Below, piece after piece: positions 31,234 to 39,200 of a stretch of DNA of 64,000 bases (its first letter is position 1; each line of letters starts with the position of its first letter). The stretch comes from Ricordea florida (taxonomy: Eukaryota > Cnidaria > Anthozoa > Corallimorpharia > Ricordeidae). The stretch is taken from the NCBI GenBank assembly GCA_949710005.1, contig OX453276.1, forward strand, positions 2,495,201-2,559,200. The letters are read 5' to 3'. A program made the position numbers and the translations under genes. The notes under the pieces were generated by a model. That model saw nothing but the letters and a program-made list of their open reading frames with translations. It was not told the DNA's origin and did not search any database.

Positions 31234-31246
31234 AATGATTTAAATA
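31234..31246 (+). promoter_or_regulatory. Early-type promoter motif before the small antisense gene pair
   Basis: AATGATTTAAATA, 18 bases before the ATG at 31265, in the orientation opposite to the capsid block. Confidence 0.55.
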
Positions 31247-31264
31247 AAATTAAAAAATATAACA

Positions 31265-31426
31265 ATGGAATTTAAAATGTTTGATAATTTAAATGATTTT
31301 AGTGAATATCTTTGGTTTGATACCCTAAGAAAAATTAATAAAGAAGGAATAATTACAAATGATAACATGTTATTGTTGAGAAATATAGCAGTTCAATTAA
31401 AAGATAAAGAAAAACTAAAACAATGA
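31265..31426 (+). CDS. Small 53 aa protein, antisense to the capsid block, element 1
   Basis: Short open frame with ATG, codon use like its neighbours, and an early-type motif and A-rich leader upstream. The product is a charged helical peptide (NLNDFSEYLWFDTLRKINKE). Its stop overlaps the next start as ATGA. Located at the switch point between the 130 aa and coiled-coil genes. No homologue found in element 2. Support is the promoter motif and the overlap, not similarity. Confidence 0.5.
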   Translation: MEFKMFDNLNDFSEYLWFDTLRKINKEGIITNDNMLLLRNIAVQLKDKEKLKQ

Positions 31427-31542
31427 TTTCTGTTTCCGTAAATGGTAATGAAAAAATAGAAAAAATTTTAAAGTTGTTGGATAATGATATTAATTCTGAA
31501 ACTTGGGGTGAAACTTTATTGGAAGATGAGATTAATTTCTAA
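31423..31542 (+). CDS. Small 39 aa acidic protein, element 1
   Basis: Starts in the ATGA overlap with the 53 aa frame and encodes a Glu/Asp-rich helix (EKIEKILKLLDNDINSE). Converges with the 130 aa gene, which ends at 31575. Could be a real coupled gene or a chance frame. Confidence 0.4.
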   Translation: MISVSVNGNEKIEKILKLLDNDINSETWGETLLEDEINF

Positions 31543-31574
31543 ACTTATATTGTAATAATTCTTTAATTATAATT

Positions 31575-31967
31575 TTAAAAGAATTTACTAGCTGCATACC
31601 CCAGCGCCAACATTCCTCCACCAACATATGCCATTTCGCCCATCTTTTGATTGTTACTAGGTCTATAATAATCACTAAATTTTGGTTCGTGCATTTCAGA
31701 GTACAATTCTAAAGCTTCATCCGTTTTTGAAAGATTTTTTGATGCTTGGTATTTTTCATCTTTTTGTTTCATTTTCCAATCAATTAGTTTCTGTCTATTT
31801 TCTTGATATTCTGCATAATCTTTTTGATACTTTTCTAGTGCTTTATCATGTCTTATTCTTTCTGTATCTGTTTTATCACCTGAGAGATATTTTGCAAGAT
31901 ATGATCCACCAACAAAGGCAGTTGCATTTAGTACAGCTCCACCAAACATCATTGCTATTGTTGCCAT
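31575..31967 (-). CDS. Conserved 130 aa membrane protein, element 1
   Basis: N-terminal hydrophobic segment (MATIAMMFGGAVLNATAFVG), a central charged coiled-coil helix (residues 38-85), then the signature SDYYRPSNNQKMGE and a C-terminal hydrophobic segment (YVGGGMLALGYAAS). Same length and layout as the element 2 copy, and I recall this signature from other cnidarian Mavericks. It begins two bases after the stop of the 72 aa gene, so the pair is probably co-expressed. Likely a small virion membrane protein; function unknown. Confidence 0.75.
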   Translation of the reverse strand: MATIAMMFGGAVLNATAFVGGSYLAKYLSGDKTDTERIRHDKALEKYQKDYAEYQENRQKLIDWKMKQKDEKYQASKNLSKTDEALELYSEMHEPKFSDYYRPSNNQKMGEMAYVGGGMLALGYAASKFF

Positions 31968-31969
31968 AA

Positions 31970-32188
31970 TTATTTTGGTAAAATATTTTGATCCTCTAAA
32001 TATGTTTTTAGATACATACTACCTGACAATACAGCTACCCATTTTGCATAATTTGTAATACTTGAGGATGGGTCGTTCATAAATGATTCTCTCATTGCTT
32101 TTTTAGCTACATATCCAACTCCAGCTGCTAACCCAATAAGTACTGCAGAATCAGTAACAGTTTTCACAAGTTTGTTTTCAGTTGACAT
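31970..32188 (-). CDS. Conserved 72 aa membrane protein, element 1
   Basis: Two short hydrophobic segments (DSAVLIGLAAGVGYVAKK and AKWVAVLSGSMYLK) around NDPSSSITNY. About nine in ten residues match the element 2 copy by eye, the most conserved small protein of the block. A late-type motif lies 12 bases upstream. Coupled to the 130 aa gene. Likely a minor virion membrane component. Confidence 0.75.
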   Translation of the reverse strand: MSTENKLVKTVTDSAVLIGLAAGVGYVAKKAMRESFMNDPSSSITNYAKWVAVLSGSMYLKTYLEDQNILPK

Positions 32189-32200
32189 AATTTTTACTGT

Positions 32201-32220
32201 ATCAGTAAGAAACCTTTAAA
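32201..32220 (-). promoter_or_regulatory. Late-type promoter motif before the 72 aa gene
   Basis: TTTAAAGGTTTCTTACTGAT, 12 bases before the ATG at 32188. Compare TTTAAAAGTTTCTTAATGAT at 57445 in element 2. Confidence 0.65.
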
Positions 32221-32248
32221 TCGGCTTTGCCGGCCAGCTACGCTGAAA

Positions 32249-32689
32249 TCATATCATTCTAATTTTTTGTGATTGTTGGTTATTAATATTTGATTGTGGA
32301 ACTTTAGTAGGAACTTGGGATAAATCAGGTATTCTATTTTTATCATCCTCCTTCGATCGGTATCTCATAAAAATATCAAATACTGTAAACCCTATTCCTA
32401 CAATAGATAAAACGGTTGTAAAAGATAGTTCTGGAAGCCATGCTTTCCCATTTTCTTTTTCTTCACTCTCTTCATTTTTAATATCCTCTTGTTCCTTTTC
32501 ACGTTTCATCTGCTCCCTGGCTAAAGCTTCTTTTGCTTTTTTATTATATTCAGCTAATTTCTTACCAGCTGCAACCTTTTTAGGGTCTTTTTCTCTCTTT
32601 TTAGGTTCTTTATCTTTAACAACCGGATCCGCTGTAATTTGCTCAACAACTTCTTTTCCTCCTTCACTTTGTTCAGTTAGGTCAGACAT
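32249..32689 (-). CDS. Basic single-TM protein (146 aa), element 1
   Basis: Acidic head, then a Lys-rich segment (KKREKDPKKVAAGKKLAEYN) that could bind DNA, a charged linker, and one hydrophobic segment (LSFTTVLSIVGIGFTVFDIF) followed by a polar tail. I start at the ATG at 32689, not the in-frame ATG at 32740. The latter lies inside the preceding gene, while 32689 has the late-type motif just upstream and matches the start of the element 2 homologue (129 aa). It could link genome to membrane in the virion; inference. Confidence 0.7.
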   Translation of the reverse strand: MSDLTEQSEGGKEVVEQITADPVVKDKEPKKREKDPKKVAAGKKLAEYNKKAKEALAREQMKREKEQEDIKNEESEEKENGKAWLPELSFTTVLSIVGIGFTVFDIFMRYRSKEDDKNRIPDLSQVPTKVPQSNINNQQSQKIRMI

Positions 32690-32700
32690 AATTTTACATA

Positions 32701-32720
32701 TCATTAAGAAATCTTTAAAT
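32701..32720 (-). promoter_or_regulatory. Late-type promoter motif before the 146 aa gene
   Basis: TTTAAAGATTTCTTAATGAT, 11 bases before the ATG at 32689, overlapping the stop region of the preceding gene. Confidence 0.65.
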
Positions 32721-33251
32721 CGCTTCAGTTGTGTTATCATTATCTGTATTTGTTCTTGAAACCTCTTGTATTTTATCCTCAGTTGTGCTTGTAACTTGTT
32801 GAATTTTGTTGAATTTTACGTGTTTAGCAACCTGGAATAAACCACTAGCAAGTGCTGTCAATCTTCCTGCTTTCAATGCTAATAGACCTACAATGTTTGT
32901 TAGTTCACGATTAACCAAATCATCTTTCTTCAAATCAACACAAAGAGATTCTATATCATCCACAGGAACAATGTAAGAAATAACTTTAGAAATTAATTGT
33001 AGAGATGAATCTACCAACCCTCCATTAATTTTCTTACCCAATACTTCCTTATATCTATTAAAATATTTTTCAATGTCTTTTACCGATAATTTTTTTATAT
33101 CACCAAGACTCATATCGACACCCAAATATTCCTTTGTGGCTCCAAGAACTGCGAGAATAGCTAGTGATTCTTGTTTTTTCTCAAGTTCATTATCATTATA
33201 ATCTTTTACATCTTTCTTTTCTTCTTCAATATAATCTTCTACGCTTGTCAT
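32715..33251 (-). CDS. Conserved 178 aa block protein, element 1
   Basis: No named family. An acidic N-terminus is followed by a helical core with the conserved stretch KKINGGLVDSSLQLISKVIS, then PVDDIESLC and ELTNIVGLLALKAGRL. The core is nearly the same in the element 2 copy (172 aa), while both tails vary. Two moderately hydrophobic helices (about residues 88-103 and 125-148) may be buried rather than membrane spanning. It starts 26 bp after the packaging ATPase. Position suggests a capsid assembly or packaging role; not shown. Confidence 0.7.
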   Translation of the reverse strand: MTSVEDYIEEEKKDVKDYNDNELEKKQESLAILAVLGATKEYLGVDMSLGDIKKLSVKDIEKYFNRYKEVLGKKINGGLVDSSLQLISKVISYIVPVDDIESLCVDLKKDDLVNRELTNIVGLLALKAGRLTALASGLFQVAKHVKFNKIQQVTSTTEDKIQEVSRTNTDNDNTTEAI

Positions 33252-33277
33252 CTTTTGTGATAATACATGGATTATTT

Positions 33278-33904
33278 TTAAATCGTTTCAGGTATCTCCA
33301 AATAGCAATTAAATGGGTGTCGTAAAGATAAACATAATCTAGAATATTTTTCTTTTTTTAGTAGTTCTACAAATTTTTTACTAGTTTCAGGGTCTAAATC
33401 ACCTCCATAATCTTCGAAAAACATCTTCATACCTTTTTGTGATGGATTGTGGAAAGTAACAACACAAGCTACATTTTCACGGAATGGTTTTGCTATCGAT
33501 GTTAATTGCTGAGTGAGAACCCACATTGATAATCCATGATGTCTTCCAGAAAATGCTAAATCTATAAACTTATTTGATCGTTTCTTCAGATCAGTGGATA
33601 CAGCGCAATCGTCTAAAATTATTAGTGTATTTGTTCCTGAAAATAACGTTTGACAGTCAGTTAATAACTCATTAATCTCATCAATGTTACTAGCATCAGG
33701 TGATAATACAAAGAAACGTTTATCTCCTACAGCAAAATTATGATATGTTTTATTTTTATAATAAGTTGGACATATTAGAACAATGAATTCAAACAATTTT
33801 CGAAATGGGCCTCTTAGCTGATCAATTATGTACTTTGTCTTTCCACAATTTGTTGGACCGGTTATAATACAGTGAAAAGGAATTTTATCTCTTAATTCTT
33901 CCAT
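33278..33904 (-). CDS. A32-like genome-packaging ATPase (208 aa), element 1
   Basis: FtsK/HerA-superfamily ATPase that pumps viral DNA into capsids. Walker A GPTNCGKT at residues 15-22, Walker B TLIILDDC at about 92-99, and the downstream SGRHHGLSMWVLTQQL block with the glutamine typical of this clade. Length is in the normal range for Maverick and virophage ATPases. It starts 12 bp after the capsid gene stop. The element 2 copy differs at few positions, all outside the motifs. All catalytic motifs intact. Confidence 0.93.
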   Translation of the reverse strand: MEELRDKIPFHCIITGPTNCGKTKYIIDQLRGPFRKLFEFIVLICPTYYKNKTYHNFAVGDKRFFVLSPDASNIDEINELLTDCQTLFSGTNTLIILDDCAVSTDLKKRSNKFIDLAFSGRHHGLSMWVLTQQLTSIAKPFRENVACVVTFHNPSQKGMKMFFEDYGGDLDPETSKKFVELLKKEKYSRLCLSLRHPFNCYLEIPETI

Positions 33905-33916
33905 ATTTTCTTTTAA

Positions 33917-35158
33917 CTAATACATTATTGATCTTAAGTTTGATTTCATAACCTCCATTAATGCATCAGCTACCACAAACATGTAACAGGTCATCATACC
34001 AGAACCACTAAGTTTTCGTTTCATTTCTATTTTTATACCATCTTGTGCATTGGTTAAGGCTAGTCCTCCTCCATGAATATCATTATCTGGGTGAGTTCTC
34101 AAATCTATCCACAGAGCAAACTTTTTACTATAAAAATCCTTTTCATTTACTGACCAACGGGAAGAACCAATGAAACGTTTCTTTACTGACTCCCATAGGT
34201 CTGAAGGTACCATCCCCTTAGAGTAGAAACGATTTGGCACACCATTAACATCGATATTAATTGAGGTGATACCTGGATTGAAAAAATTCTCAGAATCTCT
34301 TGCTCCTTTTCCATATGGTAATGTGAATAAACATAATATCCCTGTAATTGATCTTCTAGGTAGATTAATATGCTGGTTTATAACACTGTCTACATTTCTT
34401 AATATGGTGAAAGTTTTGTGTAGGGTGACATTTTCATAATAGAATCCTTTACCAACCTGATAAGCTGCCTGGACCTCACTAGCTAAGCCTTCACTTGATA
34501 TACAAGAATATTCCAACTCAAGGTTTGTTATTTTATAAGTTGGGGCTTTGGTATCGTCAGAATAAACAACAATATCGTCAACTGGGGCCAGTGTAATCTC
34601 AAAGATTAGTTGATGAGCTAACGCCTTTGGGTAGAAAACTCCATGATCTTTGAGAATAGGATGGTTTAGTAGGATATGATACTTGTTATTGTGTACTTCT
34701 GAAAGAGCTACTTCCTTAGCATCTGTGTCTACCTTATCACCTGCATTTGAACGTAGCTTCCTCATGTTTTCAGAGGAAATACCTTGCCTTAATCTATCCT
34801 CTCGTTCTTCATCTGTTAAAAATAAGTCATGGTATGTTTGAAATAGATCATATCTTTGAGTATCCTGTAGTGTTTCACCACCAAAAAGAACCCTGAGTCT
34901 TGATACAAGATTACTTCCTACATTATTCACGAGTGTGTTATCTTCATGTCCCTCAACATCTAAGTTAAATACTAGATATACACTTCCGGGTACAATCACC
35001 AAATTTTCAGAAAGTTTAGGAATATTTATATATAGAGTTTCTCCAGGATTAGCCGATGAAGGATTTAGTGTAATTCTATTCAATGTTGATTCTGCTTTCA
35101 AACCTAGTGGATCTCTTGGAATCCTGTTTGGGTTAATTTTTTCAGATACGGTTGTCAT
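33917..35158 (-). CDS. Major capsid protein, double-jelly-roll type (413 aa), element 1
   Basis: Hexon-forming major capsid protein. The N-terminal signature NPSSANPGETLYINIPKL followed by VPGSVYLVFNLD is that of Polinton/adintovirus capsid proteins. Next comes FGGETLQDTQRYDLFQTY and, in the second half, FALWIDLRTHPDNDIHGGG. About 413 aa is shorter than many hexons but typical of this lineage. No TM. First gene of the morphogenesis block, transcribed away from the integrase across a 33-bp shared promoter. Conserved over its whole length with the 414 aa copy of element 2. Family call from signature and context; jelly-roll fold inferred. Confidence 0.88.
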   Translation of the reverse strand: MTTVSEKINPNRIPRDPLGLKAESTLNRITLNPSSANPGETLYINIPKLSENLVIVPGSVYLVFNLDVEGHEDNTLVNNVGSNLVSRLRVLFGGETLQDTQRYDLFQTYHDLFLTDEEREDRLRQGISSENMRKLRSNAGDKVDTDAKEVALSEVHNNKYHILLNHPILKDHGVFYPKALAHQLIFEITLAPVDDIVVYSDDTKAPTYKITNLELEYSCISSEGLASEVQAAYQVGKGFYYENVTLHKTFTILRNVDSVINQHINLPRRSITGILCLFTLPYGKGARDSENFFNPGITSINIDVNGVPNRFYSKGMVPSDLWESVKKRFIGSSRWSVNEKDFYSKKFALWIDLRTHPDNDIHGGGLALTNAQDGIKIEMKRKLSGSGMMTCYMFVVADALMEVMKSNLRSIMY

Positions 35159-35162
35159 ATTT

Positions 35163-35184
35163 ATTTATAAGATACTTTGGTTAA
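35163..35184 (-). promoter_or_regulatory. Capsid-type promoter between capsid and integrase genes
   Basis: AAAGTATCTTATAAAT on the minus strand, ending 4 bases before the capsid ATG. The same 33-bp interval reads CTTTAAATG into the integrase start on the plus strand, so it is probably bidirectional. Matches element 2 at 54320 and 54530. Confidence 0.65.
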
Positions 35185-35191
35185 TCTTTAA

Positions 35192-36202
35192 ATGAGTAAC
35201 GAAAATATATCCCAAAGGTTATCAAAAAATTTCAGTAGGATATATTATTCAACTGAGGGTTATTGGAAAGGATATTCTGCGATTAATAAATTAGCTGAAA
35301 AGGTAAAAGTAAGTGAAGATGTAGCAAAACAATGGTTACAAAAACAAGCAATATGGCAAATATATCTTCCAGCTCCAAAATATATACCTAGACCACATTG
35401 GACTGTGGATAAACCTAATCAGATTCACCAAGCAGATTTATTATTTTTACCTCATGATAGAGTTGGAAGAAAAACATATAAATATGCATTGGTTGTAGTT
35501 GATGTGGCCTCTAGATACAAAGATGCAGAACCATTAACCTCAAAAGAAAGTCGGGAAATATCAAATTCTTTTGAAAAAATATATTCTAGAAAGTTAAAAT
35601 ATCCTAAAACATTAATGGTTGATCCAGGAAAAGAATTTATGGGTGAAGTTACAAAACTTATGAATTACCATAATGTAAAAATCCAGAGGGGTGAAGCTGG
35701 AAATCATAGAGCACAGGCATTTGTAGAAAGGGCAAACAAAATATTAGGTGAAAGATTATTTAGTCATCAATATGCACAAGAAATGATAAGTGATGAAAGG
35801 TCAAGAGTATGGGTGAAAAGATTACCAGATATTCTAAAAACTTTGAATAATACACCAACGAGAATAACTGGTAAAGAGCCTTTTAAATCTATAAAACAAA
35901 AAGAGGTTAATATTGAGCCAAAAAAATATAAGAGAGTTGTTGGTCTTGATGAGGTTAGACTACCAATTGAGGTTAGGGTTAGATATTTACTGTTTCCTGG
36001 TGAACTAGAGGGTGGTGAAAGAAGAAGGGCTACAGATCCTATTTGGAGTATTAAGATTTATTATATTTCTAGTAGCATTGTTTCAGCAAACCAGCCAGTT
36101 TTATATTATTTACAAGATGGTCCAAGACGGGGGTTTGTAAGGGAAGAATTGCAGGTTATTCCTTATGATACTGAGTTACCTCCTAATTCTGTTTTGAAAT
36201 GA
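35192..36202 (+). CDS. Retrovirus-type (rve) integrase (336 aa), element 1
   Basis: Inserts the linear element into host DNA and generates the short target duplication. RNase H-like core: first Asp in HQADLLFLP, second Asp in VDPGKEF, and Glu in AFVERANKILGERLF, with about 34 residues between the last two (a DD35E-like spacing). The N-terminal 60 residues are helical. The C-terminal part (PVLYYLQDGPRRGFVREEL) resembles the chromo/SH3-like tail of Maverick integrases. All three catalytic residues are present. The gene converges with the polymerase (7 bp between stops). Its ATG directly follows CTTTAA, so the leader is nearly absent. Confidence 0.92.
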   Translation: MSNENISQRLSKNFSRIYYSTEGYWKGYSAINKLAEKVKVSEDVAKQWLQKQAIWQIYLPAPKYIPRPHWTVDKPNQIHQADLLFLPHDRVGRKTYKYALVVVDVASRYKDAEPLTSKESREISNSFEKIYSRKLKYPKTLMVDPGKEFMGEVTKLMNYHNVKIQRGEAGNHRAQAFVERANKILGERLFSHQYAQEMISDERSRVWVKRLPDILKTLNNTPTRITGKEPFKSIKQKEVNIEPKKYKRVVGLDEVRLPIEVRVRYLLFPGELEGGERRRATDPIWSIKIYYISSSIVSANQPVLYYLQDGPRRGFVREELQVIPYDTELPPNSVLK

Positions 36203-36209
36203 TTTACTT

Positions 36210-39200
36210 CTAATACAAAGGTTTTGTGTGAATCCCATCCTCATCAACTATTCTTTTATCATAATATGCGTTCAATCCCTTTTTAATTTGTGTATATGTC
36301 ACAATTTGGTTTTCATTGACTCTAAATCCTGTATTTTTCGCCATATCAATTGAACCATTCAAAGCTGACATGTACCTATCCCAGTTTATTTCGTTTTGTC
36401 CATGAATTTCTCCTTTAGTACTATACTTTACCTTTCCATTCTCATCCTCTGCATAATAACATTTTGATGAAAGAGCAATCATTCTAATACCATCAAACTC
36501 CAGCTTGAATAGTCCGGGGGTCTTGTCGTGATATTTCGATGTTGAAAGAAATTTTTCTTTTCCCCCATTAAAGTATTCTTTTTCCATTTCTGGTTTTATA
36601 ATATCATCCAATTTTTCAGCCGAAATTGCCATGTACATGGAATCTGTATCCATTTGTATCAACTCAAAATCTTTTCTATCTACATATTTATCAAGAAAAT
36701 CGTAATAAAATTCCAACATGCGAACTTTTGCTAGTTGATATACCGAGATACCGCATTGATAGGGACGGTCTATTATTATTTTACTTTTTCTTTTTTTTAT
36801 TTCATATGTTTCATTTATTTCTGTAAGATCTTCAAAGAATGTAGATCTTAATGCCTTTTCAACCTCATTTTCATCCTGAGTATACCTTATGTTCATATGT
36901 TTTTCTTTATCTTCTATCATTTTCCCGTAGAATGAATTTCCTTTTAGTTTGTAAGTATCCCCCAGTTCTTTACAGCCTTTATACTTTGTTTTTAGTTTTT
37001 CAATCCATACTTTTATGTCTTTATTTTCTTCAATAATTTTAAATATATCAGGAAATTGATTTAATTCATTAGTAATTTTTACAACATCATCTATTTTGTT
37101 TTGATCAAAAGCTTTACTTACCTTTTCTAGCAAAAACTCGATATCTCCATTTCTTCTAGCGTTGGCTACTTCTTCGGGGAAAAATTCAAATGGTGTTCCT
37201 GGTTTATACTTTAAAATATTGTGAATAGCTGTAATCTTAAGCCCGTGATTAAGACACCATTCAATTACTACTGTATATAAAAGTATCTTTTTTGCCTTTG
37301 TAACCCCTAGTAATTTTTTATTATCTTTTAGGTGTTTTCTTCCTGTAGCTTTTTGGTATTCTTTCATGTGTTCGGGCACCAAATCTTCAGGAACATTATC
37401 TACAATAAATAGCGGTGAGAACTCTTCAAACTTTTCTTTTAGGTTTTCTGGTACATTTATATCAACTTGGCAATATCCAAAAAGTTTACCATCAATAATA
37501 TCTTTACAAGTCTTATTAATAAATTCAGTATCTGTTGGGTTTTCAACCTCAATACATTTTTCTTTTCCACATGGCATTTTTTGTCCTGCAGCGAAAAGAT
37601 ATAACGCGTTTGCATCATAACCAACAACTCGTACACAATTTTTTGTAAATTTATATTTATGAGAGCGAATCTTTGTTTTTCCACGCTCTGCATATCTCAT
37701 AAATATTATACTTGGGCCCCCAACCATACCTGTTTTCAATAAATTATAAATCTTGTTTTTATCGCATGTTTTACAATCTTTCATTATCTTGTAGCATTTT
37801 TCGCAAAACTCTTTATTACAAAATTCACTACATTTATGAATACAATATTTGCCAGGAGCGTATAATTCAGGATCACCTTTCTTTTTGCTTTTTTGATATT
37901 TATTTAGAACGTAAATCATTGAGACTCCAGGGATAGAAACCGCGTCTTTTAATATATCTATTTTGTCTGGATAATACATTTCCCTTGTTTTTTCTAAAGC
38001 CTCTCTGAAGGGTATAACATCGTGTAGGTTATACTCTCTTAACCAATCCATCATTGTAACACACCCCCTCTTTTCAAATTCACGCTTAAAATCTTCATAT
38101 TCTTCAACGGTAATATTTTCTTTTTTCAAACTCGAGTAAAAGTCTTCATGTTTTACTGTCCCAACGTGAGAAAGTTTATCATAACTATCCAAATATTCAT
38201 ATGGAAATACAAGTTTTTTGGCTTCACATTTGTTTGCTTTACACCACTTATCAAAAGAAAGCCCGGGTGCAAGGTAAGACATTACATCCAAGAATTTAAA
38301 ATTTGGGGTTGTCAAAAACATATATTTATTTGCATTTCTTGCAACAAAAATCTCCTTAGTTTTATCAGTCATGATTTTTACAAAATGTATTTTAATCATA
38401 TTAATATCATATTTTCCACTATTGAACCCCAAAACAGGAACTTGGTTACACCATCTTTCATACTCTTCTAAAACTGACTTTGGGATAGAATCTTGGTCGG
38501 GTAATGGATATTCTTTTTTAACCTTTTCAACAATCTTTTTTCTTCTCTTTTCTAAATTTTCAACAAATTCTTTTACAAGATCATCAGGATTTGAATTTAT
38601 AATAAATGTGGGTTCTTTTTCAAAAGTATCATGTATTGCAACACTAACCGGTATATGTGTTTGATTAAAAGATAAATCATCAGTAATTTGTTGAAAATCT
38701 TTTTGTAATATTGCCTCAAAATCATAACAAATAAAATCTGGGTAAGGAATAAATTTCTTTTCTAATGCCTCATACATAGATTGGGAATATATATTATATT
38801 TTAGTCCTCGTAATAAATAATCGCATTCCCAAACCGATACAACATTATACCCTAAATCTTTCATAATCTTTTCTCTTTTAATAGTTGTATTATATTTAAT
38901 TTTATCACCACCTGAACATGGACAACCGTGCCATTTACAGCCGTAGAACTCAAAAACAGTATTTGTCTCAGGTTCGTATCCGTCCACCAAAAAAATCTCA
39001 TCCCCCTTTCTATCCTTAACACACCTTTCACCACCATGACAACAAAGAGCATGGTGAATGTGTTTACCTATTTTACATGACTGTAGTTCAATCCATATAC
39101 AACCTAAATAACTATATTGGGTATTACCACCATAAAAAACTTTTTCAGAGCTGTTGGGGATGTGTTTTATCTTTTTACCAGTGCATATTACTTGTGTTTT

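Noticed and set aside
32690..32740. 17-codon extension of the element 1 basic TM protein
   Set aside because: It overlaps the preceding gene and the promoter motif, and the element 2 homologue lacks it.
33917..35158. Reading the capsid-integrase set as a retrovirus or retrotransposon
   Set aside because: No reverse transcriptase. Family B polymerase, packaging ATPase and long TIRs identify a Maverick.
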